From: CAZJHX01 sp964545715
GTDB taxonomy: Bacteria; Myxococcota_A; UBA9042; GCA-2863065
Direction of reading: 5' to 3'
Assembly: GCA_964545715.1 (NCBI GenBank)
Contig: CAZJHX010000091.1
Coordinates: 1 to 43,263 of the forward strand
Length of the DNA stretch: 43,263 bases
The notes under the pieces are model-generated. The model saw only the letters and a list, made by a program, of their open reading frames with translations. It did not search any database and had not been told where the DNA came from. Position 1 is the stretch's first letter. The number at the start of each line of letters is the position of its first letter. The position numbers were made by a program, and so were the translations under genes. Below are positions 11,401 to 20,124 of this stretch, piece by piece.

Positions 11401-13209
11401 CTCACTGAAGCTGGTCTTCTTGTCCTGGCTGAGCACAACGCAGACCTCGACGCCGGCCGCGGTCGACTTGTCCTGGTTGCCCAGAATGTAGGTCACCTTG
11501 ATGTCCTTGCCCGCGTGCTGCGCCTTGGACCCGGGTGTAAACGTCACAGTCTCCACATACACGTCGGTGTACGCCTTGGACGTCACGCCTACCTTCTTCT
11601 CGTTTTTGGCGTAGTTGTTGCCCTCGTCCAGCTCCTCAACGTCGTCGTTGGGGTCGATCTTCACGATGCACCAGAACTCGTTGATCGGGATGTCGCCCGG
11701 GACCTTCACGACCGTTTTGACGTCCACCTGCTGGCTGGCCTCGATGCCGGGCTTGCCCTTGCAGTCGTTGCCCTTGCACAGCAGCCAGCTCGTCGCGGGC
11801 GTCGGCGCCGGGTTGCTGCTCAAGTAGATCTCGTAGTCCCAGTCGGGCGTGGTCACGTTGCCGCCGTTGGCCACGGTCATGTTGACCGTGATGTTGCCGT
11901 TCCACACCGCGTCGGTCGGCGTACAGTTCATCGCGATGATGCCCAGGTCGGTGCCCTTCAGCTCCTCGAACTCCACGTCGAAGCAGCTGGATGACTTGGC
12001 GAAGTTGTTCTCCTCGTCCGACTCTTCGATCTGGTCGTCGATGTCCAACTCCGCCGTCAGGCAGTAGCTGCCGTTCTCCGTACCCTCGGGGATCGAGTAG
12101 CTCAGCACGATGTCCAGGGACGCCTCGGGGTCGATGCCGAAGATGGGCTTCTCGTCGATCTGCGCGCAGTTCTCGTGGTTGCCGTCACAGAGGTTCAGCC
12201 GATACTTGAACTGCTCCGCCTCGGCGTCGCCGGTGTTCTTGATGGTCAGCTTATAGCTGAGCTTGTCGTTCCAGTTCTTGGGGAACAGCTGATCGTCCGG
12301 GATGGCCAGCTCTTCGATCGACAGGTCCACGGTCTGGCTCTGGGTGTTGTCGATCGTGATGAACGTCGTCGCAAACTTGGAGTTGTCACCCTTGTTCGAC
12401 TCGTTGACCACGTCGCCCGAGTCCGCCTTGCACAGCAGGAAGAACTGGCCCTCAGTCACGTCTTCAGGCACGCACATCTCCTCGTTGGTAAACGAGACCT
12501 CCTGCGTCACGAACAGCCCGTTGCCCATGCCCTCCTGGCTGTACGTCCACACGGGGATGTGCTGGTCGGGCGCGTCGTCCCAGTTCTGGTGAGGAATGGG
12601 GCTCAGCACGCAGCTGACATCGAACGGGTCGTCGATTTTGCCGCCGTTGTTGCGCATGTTGAACGTGACGTCCACGCATTGCCCGGGCGCCACTTCGGCC
12701 TGGCTGTTGATCTTGGGTGACGTGATCGACAGCTCGGCGCTGTCCTTGACACGAACCAGCTGGCAGGCCTCGACCACCGACCCCAGGCCATCCTGGCGCC
12801 ACGCCTGGCAGCAGACGTTGTAGTCGTTGGCCACGTGGTAGGTGAACCCGAGCTGCTCCGGCTGCGAAGCCGCCGCGCCCGTGTCGAAGTCCCATTTGTA
12901 GTACATGTCGGCGCACTCTTCGCCTTTGACCTGACAGCGCAGGTCGAGCGTCAGCGGCGCGTTCCCTTCCAGAAGCTCATCGCTCGTTCCGGGGGCGTTG
13001 GAGACCACCGCCACCTCGAACTCCTGCACGGGACACTCGGGCCCGGTGTCTTCCTCGACCTCTTCCGTGTCGGGCTCATCGGTGTCCGGCTCTTCCACGT
13101 CGACCTGGCCGGTGTCCGGCCCGGTGTCGTCGCCACAGCCGCTCAGGCCGCCAAGTGCCAGACCGAAAATCACACCCAGGGTCACAAAGCCCCGAATCGC
13201 CTCGCGCAT
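8449..13209 (-). CDS. Giant exported lipoprotein with CARDB and PPC domains and myxobacterial Cys-rich tail
   Basis: The 1586-aa protein starts with a lipoprotein signal peptide (lipobox LSGC, Cys25) and a strongly acidic Asp/Glu/Pro/Thr linker to about residue 55. A PKD-like domain follows (about 60-150, YYKWDFDTG), then several CARDB-type Ig-like repeats with the EEDETNN / ESNEGNN signature. Interspersed are pre-peptidase C-terminal (PPC)-like domains starting near residues 683, 933, 1063 and 1301 (FEPNxT...DDWYxIxL). The end, from about 1415, is Cys-rich with CGNGELESGEVCDGDCPTEC-type units like the repeats common in myxobacterial surface proteins. No protease active site is visible, so it is likely a surface adhesion or scaffold protein. 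SD GGAG lies 10 bases before the ATG. It is probably co-transcribed with the downstream MopE-repeat gene. Confidence 0.85.
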   Translation of the reverse strand: MREAIRGFVTLGVIFGLALGGLSGCGDDTGPDTGQVDVEEPDTDEPDTEEVEEDTGPECPVQEFEVAVVSNAPGTSDELLEGNAPLTLDLRCQVKGEECADMYYKWDFDTGAAASQPEQLGFTYHVANDYNVCCQAWRQDGLGSVVEACQLVRVKDSAELSITSPKINSQAEVAPGQCVDVTFNMRNNGGKIDDPFDVSCVLSPIPHQNWDDAPDQHIPVWTYSQEGMGNGLFVTQEVSFTNEEMCVPEDVTEGQFFLLCKADSGDVVNESNKGDNSKFATTFITIDNTQSQTVDLSIEELAIPDDQLFPKNWNDKLSYKLTIKNTGDAEAEQFKYRLNLCDGNHENCAQIDEKPIFGIDPEASLDIVLSYSIPEGTENGSYCLTAELDIDDQIEESDEENNFAKSSSCFDVEFEELKGTDLGIIAMNCTPTDAVWNGNITVNMTVANGGNVTTPDWDYEIYLSSNPAPTPATSWLLCKGNDCKGKPGIEASQQVDVKTVVKVPGDIPINEFWCIVKIDPNDDVEELDEGNNYAKNEKKVGVTSKAYTDVYVETVTFTPGSKAQHAGKDIKVTYILGNQDKSTAAGVEVCVVLSQDKKTSFSEVNSGKDIVLGKRIEDAIEGNTEVSPVPTDKYTLPLALHHTIGTYNIGVLADCANTLGSDTQKGNNSAFASSQLTVISPQGGCFEDDFEPNGTLELAQELPEGLTEGLGGCNDDDWYQIKVPVGNTLVVDVTAEATLSLEDVPWDLDVDLYGPDELIADTSAKTGPSDQVLAFVVPAEAYYYLRVKPKKKGNEAHYSVNVQFKPPVEGIDLFPAKVKAAPAETFSGGALYLNWKLINLGKTPAGAFDVKVFMSTDETLGEEDIEVGTVSLTGHEPTSTVQRDDALILPTDIPGGTYNVILQVDSGEVIEEEDETNNVGVSAPIQIDGNNPCVDDLEVFEPNNTIGDASPLVSESQTHLGLGVCPDLDDWYKIDLAEGDRITATITYDYKSSKGFLYIQLIDPNGIAVLDEGTKSKSTDVELPWTWDPGTYYLRVYNPKKSKWKPYLYDLDIVIADGDTADQCATDQYETNNDYAHAAGVGCGLKQMTMCRKDKDWLTFDLPAETTVDLTLSNEGSKLRLLVYANPEAKELLKLTGNGSTSVTSGDAPATYWIKVEPKTTNTKVTNFDYTIFFDGIAGVDLQVLTVEPVAGEAYQGEDDIVGFEIINQCLDTVETVNFGVYMSQADELDENAVLVHEAPVGATLAGGESLLVQEKFTVPFDTPPGDYNLYVMADHDEQVEESNEGNNDHSAPYKILKICVDDGQEPNPLPILAPELTPGLYDGLQVCPYDLDWYSIALIAGETITATAYFINETGDLDLRLYSAENFNKPIVKAFQTNDGEELKFKAETTASYFLRVNGLSGASNSYDLQIATAIDCGLVETCNDGDGCCNADCNANNDNDCAPECGNGELESGEVCDGDCPTECTTEDACGIATLTGEGCLTECVITQIDVCEADGCCADGCNANNDDDCAPVCGNDVPETGELCDGDCPTECIPTETCKAGELTGELCGVECVYTDIVECVSGDGCCPATCGDQDDSDCPSGG

Positions 13210-13289
13210 CGTCTAAAGCTCCAAAGCAAGGGAGGTTCCAACACGGTTCACCACCAAACTGGTATTGGCCGCCGTTTTGGAAGGTTGTC

Positions 13290-13317
13290 ATTTTGCATAA
13301 CAGCCCCTCTTAGTCAA
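13290..13317 (-). promoter_or_regulatory. Probable sigma-70-type promoter for the giant lipoprotein gene
   Basis: On the minus strand TTGACT (13312-13317) and CAAAAT (13290-13295) are separated by 16 bases, about 80 bp before the ATG at 13209. This is in the 209-bp divergent gap with the CCA-adding enzyme gene. The -10 is only a 4/6 match. No clear promoter was seen for the rightward gene. Confidence 0.4.
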
Positions 13318-13418
13318 GCCGAATCAATGGGTTACACCCACCGCAAATCGCATCACTGCGCCCCGGCGGCCCCATCATGTCACCGCGGCTACGCTGCGGG
13401 TGGTAAACTACACGGCCA

Positions 13419-14610
13419 ATGATCAGCGACACCGTCCAAATCGATTCGACGCGCCGGGGCGCGATCTGGATCACCAGCAAGCTGAACGAGGCCGGCTTCG
13501 AGGCCTACCTGGTCGGCGGATGCGTGCGCGATCGGCTCATGGGACGTCCCATTGGGGACTACGACATCGCAACCAGCGCGAAGCCGGACGAGGTCCAGAA
13601 GATCTTCCGGCGCACTATCGCCGTTGGTGCCCAGTTCGGGGTCATCATCGTGGTCACGCGCGAGGGCGAGTACGAGGTGGCGACCTTCCGCGCGGATGCC
13701 GCGTACAGCGACGGGCGGCGACCGGACTCGATCAAGTTTACCAATGCCCGCGAGGACGTGCTGCGGCGCGACTTCACCATCAACGGCCTGCTGGAGAATC
13801 CCGAGACCGGCGAGATCTGCGACTTCGTGGACGGCAAGCGGGACCTGGATGCGCGCATCATCCGGGCCATCGGCGACCCGCACGCGCGGTTTGCGGAGGA
13901 CCACCTGCGGGTGCTGCGGGCCATCCGGTTTGCGGCCGTGCTCGGGTTCGACATCGAGTCCAACACGTTCAACGCCATCATCGAGATGGCGCCGATGGTC
14001 GCCCAGGTGTCCGTCGAGCGGATTCACAAAGAGCTCTCGCGCGCGTTTACCGAGGGTGATCCCGCGCGCGCCTATACGTTGTTGGCGTTGAGCGGCGTGC
14101 TGGACGCGGTGCTGCCCGAGGCGGACTGGCTGGGCTCCAACGTGGCCGCCAAGTTGCACGCGCTGGGCCGGGTCCCGTTTGCCGTCACGCTGGCGGCGCT
14201 GCTGGGCCACGCGCCACCCAAGGACGGCATCGCGGTCGCCGAGCGCCTCAAGACCTCCAAACAGGAGCGAGACCTGCTGGCGTACCTGCTGAAAGGTCGC
14301 TCCGCCGTCCTGAAGCTGGACACGCATGCGGACACCGTGCGCTTCATCCGCCACCCGGACTGGTCGCACCTGGCGGCGCTCTTGCTTGCGGAGGCGGCCT
14401 CGCGCGGCAAGCCGACCGACCCGATCGACGCGCTGGTGGCGCTGCAACAAAGCCTGACGGAGGAGCAGCTCAACCCGCCACGCCTGTTGGACGGGCAGGA
14501 CCTCAAAGCGATGGGGCTCAAGCCGGGCCCACAGTTCAAGCAGCTGCTGCACGACCTGGAGAGCGCTCAGCTGGAGGCGCGCGTGACGACGCGGGACGAG
14601 GCCGAGGCCT

Positions 14611-14636
<26 letters not shown>
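13419..14636 (+). CDS. cca: tRNA CCA-adding enzyme / poly(A) polymerase family nucleotidyltransferase
   Basis: The 405-aa protein belongs to the class II nucleotidyltransferase superfamily that adds CCA (or A) to tRNA 3' ends. Visible motifs are GGCVRD (33-38) with the metal-binding DYD (47-49), RRDFTINGL (116-124, sugar selection) and EDHLRVLRAIRFA (160-172, template-like nucleotide recognition). A helical C-terminal half follows, with no HD phosphohydrolase motif. CCA-adding and poly(A)-adding enzymes of this class cannot be separated safely by eye. The gene stands alone on the plus strand and its last 26 bp overlap, tail to tail, the 3' end of gltX. Confidence 0.85.
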
Positions 14637-16061
<1,425 letters not shown>

Positions 16062-16065
<4 letters not shown>

Positions 16066-16685
16066 TGGACCACCTCCGATAGCAGCTGCTCGACCTCGGC
16101 AAGTGACGGCGCCGGCCGAACGGCCGCTCCAGTCGCAACGATTGCGCTCAAGTCGGCCACCGCCGCATCCAGGTCGTCATTGACGATCAGGTGGTCGTAG
16201 AGGTCGTAGTGATCCAGCTCCTTGCGGGAGTTCTCCAGGCGCACTTTGATCTCGGCCTCGTCATCGGTCTTGCGTCCGCGCAGCCGCTTGGCCAGCGCAT
16301 CCATCGACGGCGGCAGAATGAACACCGTGGTCGCCTTTGGATAGAACCACTGCACCTGCTTCGTGCCCTGCCAGTCGATGTCCAGCAGCACGTTATGGCC
16401 CGCTGCAAAAATGCGGACCAGCTCGTCGCGGGACGTGCCGTACCGGCTGGTGTGGACCTGCGCCCACTCCAAAAAGCGGTGCGTGTCCAGCATCGTGTCG
16501 AAGTTATCGTCGTCGACAAAGTAGTACTCGCGCCCGTGCTTTTCGCCCTTTCGGGGCTTGCGCGTCGTGTGCGAGATCGAGACCTCGAACCCGGGCCGCT
16601 CTTCCATCAAGCGGCGCGCCAGCGTGGTCTTACCCGCGCCGGACGGGGACGAGATAATCAGCATCATCGGAGTCTTTCGCATCAT
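16062..16685 (-). CDS. gmk: Guanylate kinase
   Basis: This 207-aa enzyme phosphorylates GMP to GDP. The P-loop is SPSGAGKT near residues 13-20. The GMP-binding region has SHTTRKPRKGEKHGREYYFVD, and the LLDIDWQGTKQV segment is also family-typical. The ATG at 16685 overlaps the yicC stop (ATGA); an upstream in-frame extension reads non-homologous sequence inside yicC and was rejected. The yicC-gmk pairing is conserved in many bacteria. Confidence 0.95.
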
Positions 16686-17584
16686 TCTAGATTGGCCACC
16701 TGTTCGCGAACCTTCTCCAGCTCGCACTTAGCGTCGATCACCTCGGTCGTGAGATCCGCGGCGCCGACCTTGCTGCCGATGGTGTTTACCTCGCGCAGCA
16801 GCTCCTGGGTCAAAAACTCGAGCTTCTTGCCGCGCCCCATCGGCGTGGCGTCCAGCTCGGCCATGAACTGATCGAGATGACTGGACAGCCGCGACAGCTC
16901 CTCACTGACATCGCTCTTGTCCGCCAGAAACGCGATCTCGTGCTCTATGCGGCCCGAGTCCAGGCGCGCCGGATCGGTCAGCAGCGCGCTGATCCGCTTC
17001 TCCAAACGCTCCTGGTGCGCCGCCACCACCTCGGGCAGGCGGGCCGTCACCGCGACAACCATCCGGCGCAGCGCCGCGATTCGGCCCGAGAGATCCTGGG
17101 CCGTGCTCCGGCCCTCGACAGCGCGCATCGCGATCAGCGCCTCGATCGCCTGATCCACGCCAACGCCAAAAGCGTCCAAATGCTCGCTCGGGTCGATGCG
17201 CCGGCGTCTGACCGCTACGACGTCGCTGAACGCGGTGAGATCGCACACGGCGATCGGCGCGTCCACACCCAGTGTCTGACGCAGCCCGTCCAGCTTCTGA
17301 TGCAGCTCGACCGCGAGCGGCTCATCCACCTGCACCGCGCTGCGTGACGCGGTGCCCGGATCGGCCTCGATAAAGCCCTCCACGTGCCCACGCTCCAGCC
17401 GCGCTTTCAGCCGCTTGGTGAAGATCGACTCCAGCGCCATCATGTCGCGTCCAAGCCGCAGCTTGATGTCCAGAAAGCGGTGATTGACCGCGCGAAGGAC
17501 CACCGTGTAGCGGTGCGTGACGCCGTCGCCGGTATCGATGTCCACCGTCGCGGACCCGTAGCCTGTCATGCTGTGTACGGTCAT
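16682..17584 (-). CDS. yicC: YicC family protein (stress-induced endoribonuclease family)
   Basis: The 300-aa protein begins MTVHSMTGYGSA, the hallmark N-terminus of the YicC family, and contains RAVNHRFLDIKLRLGRDM. The C-terminal half carries the conserved DKSDVSEELSRLSSHLDQF and GKKLEFLTQELLREVNTIGSK stretches. Family members in E. coli are reported to be endoribonucleases affecting small-RNA stability. The start at 17584 is chosen from the family N-terminus and the ATGA overlap with the epimerase stop; the longer frame to 17845 lies within the epimerase gene. Confidence 0.93.
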   Translation of the reverse strand: MTVHSMTGYGSATVDIDTGDGVTHRYTVVLRAVNHRFLDIKLRLGRDMMALESIFTKRLKARLERGHVEGFIEADPGTASRSAVQVDEPLAVELHQKLDGLRQTLGVDAPIAVCDLTAFSDVVAVRRRRIDPSEHLDAFGVGVDQAIEALIAMRAVEGRSTAQDLSGRIAALRRMVVAVTARLPEVVAAHQERLEKRISALLTDPARLDSGRIEHEIAFLADKSDVSEELSRLSSHLDQFMAELDATPMGRGKKLEFLTQELLREVNTIGSKVGAADLTTEVIDAKCELEKVREQVANLE

Positions 17585-18516
17585 GCCGCCTTCGTCTCCC
17601 GGTAAAACGCCACCGTGCGACGCAGCCCCTCGGCAAAATCCACCGCCGCGGCAAAGCCCAGCTCGCGCTGGATCTCGGTGATGTCGGCGTAGGAGTGCTC
17701 GATGTCTCCGGGTCTCGGGTCGGTGTGTACGGCCGCCAGGTCGGTACCCAGCACCTGGTTGAGCGTGTCCACCAGGTCCAGCAGCGTGATGCGGTCCCCG
17801 CACGCCACGTTGTAGGTGTTGCCGGCCACGCCCGGAGTCCGACACGCGAGCAGGGATGCCTGGGCCACGTCCTCCACAAAGCAGAAGTCGCGGGTCTGCA
17901 GGCCATCCCCGAAGATCGTCGGCTGTCGCCCGGCAAGCATCAGCGAGATGAACTTGGGAATGACGGCGGCGTAATCACTGCCCGGATCCTGGCGCGGTCC
18001 GTACACGTTGAAGTACCGAACCGTCACCACCTCGAGGCCGAAGAGCTGCGTGTACAGTCGCCCGTAATACTCGCCGCAGAGCTTGTGCAGCGCATACGGC
18101 GACAGCGGCTCGGGCTGCATGGCCTCGGTCTTGGGCAGCTCTGGAGAGTCGCCGTACACCGCCGAGCTGCCGGCGAAGACCACGCGCTTCACCCCGGCCT
18201 GACGGGCGCACTCCAGCAGGTTGAGCGTGCCGTTGGCGTTGACGTCGTGCGTAAAACGCGGCTCGTCGACGGAGCGAACGACGCTGGGGATGGCCGCCAG
18301 ATGCAGGACGTAATCGCAGCCCTGCAATGCCGCGGTCATCGCCGCCTCATCCCGGATGTCGCCCTCGATGAACTGCGCATCAACGCCGTCCAGGTTGGAC
18401 AGGTAACCACTGGAGAGATCGTCGTAGACGCGCACGGTCTCGCCATCGGCGACCAGCGTCGCGGCGATGTTGGACCCGATAAACCCGGCTCCGCCGGCAA
18501 CGAGATAGACAGCCAT
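17581..18516 (-). CDS. NAD-dependent sugar epimerase/dehydratase (extended SDR, UDP-glucose 4-epimerase-like)
   Basis: The 311-aa protein has the Rossmann motif GGAGFIG (8-14), Ser117/Ser118 in AGSSAVYG and the catalytic pair YALHK (Tyr141, Lys145), with the RYFNVYGPRQDPGSDYAAVIP segment typical of nucleotide-sugar epimerases. It probably interconverts UDP-hexoses for envelope glycans; the exact sugar is not determinable. The ATG at 18516 shares one base with the stop of the upstream dehydrogenase (TGATG), and its own stop overlaps yicC (ATGA). Pairing with a glycerol-1-phosphate dehydrogenase suggests a shared envelope role, which is inference. Confidence 0.88.
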   Translation of the reverse strand: MAVYLVAGGAGFIGSNIAATLVADGETVRVYDDLSSGYLSNLDGVDAQFIEGDIRDEAAMTAALQGCDYVLHLAAIPSVVRSVDEPRFTHDVNANGTLNLLECARQAGVKRVVFAGSSAVYGDSPELPKTEAMQPEPLSPYALHKLCGEYYGRLYTQLFGLEVVTVRYFNVYGPRQDPGSDYAAVIPKFISLMLAGRQPTIFGDGLQTRDFCFVEDVAQASLLACRTPGVAGNTYNVACGDRITLLDLVDTLNQVLGTDLAAVHTDPRPGDIEHSYADITEIQRELGFAAAVDFAEGLRRTVAFYRETKAA

Positions 18517-19874
18517 CAGTGGGTCACTTCTCCCAAAACGCCGAGCTCTGCAGCCAGGTCCAAAACCGTATAGCGCGCCCGCATGTCGCGTACGTGCGAC
18601 CAGCGCTGCAGGTCGCCGGTCAGCTCGTCGGCCAGCTGGCCTGGACGTGTCGGCGCCCCCGCGTCCACCAGCGCCTTTTTGACCGCGCCTGCCTCTAGCA
18701 ATGCGCCGCCCACGTGCTCCAGGACCGGGCGCAGGTTGGCCCGCAAACGGGACAGGCGCGCGCGCTGCTCGGCGGGCGGCCGCCACTTCTTTTCGGCCTC
18801 CGCCACAACGCGCTCTCGCACGTCCTCGGGCAGCGCCGGGTGCCGTGCGCGGATCTGCGCGCGCGCGATCTCTATAGTGTGAGGCCACCGCGCCATGGAG
18901 GCGTCGATGTCGATCCGGTCCGCCGTCAGGGAGCTGATTCGGTGATGCAGCGGCTCCACCAGGCAGCAGGCCACGCCGACCTGAGTGCCGTGGAGCGCGT
19001 GCGGATGCTCATCGCGGGCATAGCAGATCATGTCCCAATAATGACTGACGAGATGCTCGCCACCGCTGGCGGGACTGGAGACGCCGGCCATGGCCATCGA
19101 GGCGCCCGAGAGCAGGATCGCGTCCGCCAGGCTGCGCAGCGCCTCCGGCTTCGCCCGGCCGATCTCGGTGGCGTCACGCAGCATCCGGGCGAAGGCCTCG
19201 TCCAAGACGGAGCCCGGCCGGTCGCAGTGGTAGCCGCCGTCGATATGATAGGCCAAGCGCCAGTCAGCCTCGCTGAAAGGCTTGGACAGCATGTCGCCCA
19301 GGCCGGCCAGGGTCATGGTGAGGGGCGCGGCCGCGCAGACGTCCAGGTCGATAATGACCCCCGCGGCCGGCTGTGTCGGGACGGTGCGCTTGACGCCACC
19401 GCTAAGCAGCGCGCTGATCGCGCTGGTATACCCGTTCATGCTCAGCGCGGTGCCGACCGAGAGAAACGGCAGCCCCGCAGCATCGGCGGCTGACTTGACG
19501 ATGTCGTTGATGGTGCCGGAGCCCACGCTGACCAGGGTGGCCGCGTCGTCCAGCTGCCGGGTCACCTCGGCGATGGTCTCGGGACCGGCGACCGGGTGGT
19601 GGCCAAACAGAAACTGGCGCACGGCGTATCCGGACGCCGCAAGGCTCGCCAGAGCGTCGGCGCCCGCCGCCGCAAACGTCTCGGGATCCGCGACCAGCAG
19701 TACAGGGGACTCCAAGTCCAGCCGGCGCGCCAGTGGGCCCGTGGACGCTACGGCGCCGCGACCGACTTCCACCTGGCGGGTGTGCACCCTGTGGGTCCGA
19801 CCGCAGCCACACTCGATCGCGCTGCCAAACAGGTCACCGAAAGTCATCCGACGGGCATCTAAACGCAGCGACAT
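18516..19874 (-). CDS. sn-glycerol-1-phosphate dehydrogenase (AraM/EgsA family)
   Basis: The 452-aa protein matches the family that reduces dihydroxyacetone phosphate to sn-glycerol-1-phosphate. This is the first step of archaeal-type lipid backbones and of some bacterial archaeal-like glycerol ethers. Motifs are GSGTINDIVK (118-127, cofactor/phosphate loop) and the metal ligands Asp194 in AGLGDMLSK, His274 in GGEHLVSHYWD and His295 in HALHGTQVG. It is longer than typical archaeal enzymes, with an Arg/Ala-rich C-terminal extension, as in AraM. The ATG at 19874 is preferred over a TTG at 19880. It heads the five-gene chain ending in gltX. Confidence 0.85.
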   Translation of the reverse strand: MSLRLDARRMTFGDLFGSAIECGCGRTHRVHTRQVEVGRGAVASTGPLARRLDLESPVLLVADPETFAAAGADALASLAASGYAVRQFLFGHHPVAGPETIAEVTRQLDDAATLVSVGSGTINDIVKSAADAAGLPFLSVGTALSMNGYTSAISALLSGGVKRTVPTQPAAGVIIDLDVCAAAPLTMTLAGLGDMLSKPFSEADWRLAYHIDGGYHCDRPGSVLDEAFARMLRDATEIGRAKPEALRSLADAILLSGASMAMAGVSSPASGGEHLVSHYWDMICYARDEHPHALHGTQVGVACCLVEPLHHRISSLTADRIDIDASMARWPHTIEIARAQIRARHPALPEDVRERVVAEAEKKWRPPAEQRARLSRLRANLRPVLEHVGGALLEAGAVKKALVDAGAPTRPGQLADELTGDLQRWSHVRDMRARYTVLDLAAELGVLGEVTH

Positions 19875-19927
19875 GGGCAAGTCAACGCGCCGTTTCGGGG
19901 CGTTTCAGCCCGGTTGCAGAAGGACAT

Positions 19928-19942
19928 GCACAGAAACTGAAC
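19928..19942 (+). promoter_or_regulatory. Imperfect copy of the GTTCAG/CTGAAC palindrome (candidate activator site)
   Basis: The sequence GCACAGAAACTGAAC matches 13 of 15 bases of the reverse complement of the perfect palindrome at 20041-20055. A further half-site TGAACA is at 19970-19975. It lies about 160-170 bp upstream of the sigma-54-type promoter and about 55 bp before the divergent dehydrogenase start, so it could serve either direction. Confidence 0.45.
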
Positions 19943-20040
19943 ACTGGACACCGCATGGCGTACATTTCATGAACAGTGGCATCAGTCCGGCAGGATCTTC
20001 GCGAGTTAGAGATATCGTCCCACAGCACTTGGCTCCCGCT

Positions 20041-20055
20041 GTTCAGTTTCTGAAC
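20041..20055 (+). promoter_or_regulatory. Perfect palindrome GTTCAG-TTT-CTGAAC (candidate enhancer-binding protein site)
   Basis: This is a perfect 6-3-6 inverted repeat centred about 55 bp upstream of the -24 element at 20101. Together with the second copy ~110 bp further upstream it forms the usual layout of upstream activating sites for an NtrC-type activator of sigma-54 RNA polymerase. The cognate activator is not in the window. Confidence 0.55.
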
Positions 20056-20100
20056 ACCGATATAGATCAGTGCCTGTTGTAATTCCGCCGAGTTAGGTTT

Positions 20101-20116
20101 TGGCACGCATGATGCT
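20101..20116 (+). promoter_or_regulatory. Sigma-54 (-24/-12) promoter driving the structured RNA
   Basis: TGGCACG-CATG-ATGCT has the invariant GG (20102-20103) and GC (20114-20115) separated by exactly ten bases, and differs from the TGGCACG-N4-TTGCW consensus only at the first T of the -12 box. Transcription would start near 20125-20127, at the GGGA that begins the structured region. No coding gene lies downstream on this strand for more than 2.5 kb. Confidence 0.7.
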
Positions 20117-20124
20117 ATGTAGTT

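Noticed and set aside
6946..11994. Very long plus-strand ORFs (6946-9339 and 9340-11994)
   Set aside because: They are antisense to the giant lipoprotein genes, with Val/Arg/His-rich composition arising from the mirrored codon bias; the minus strand has signal peptides and clear domains.
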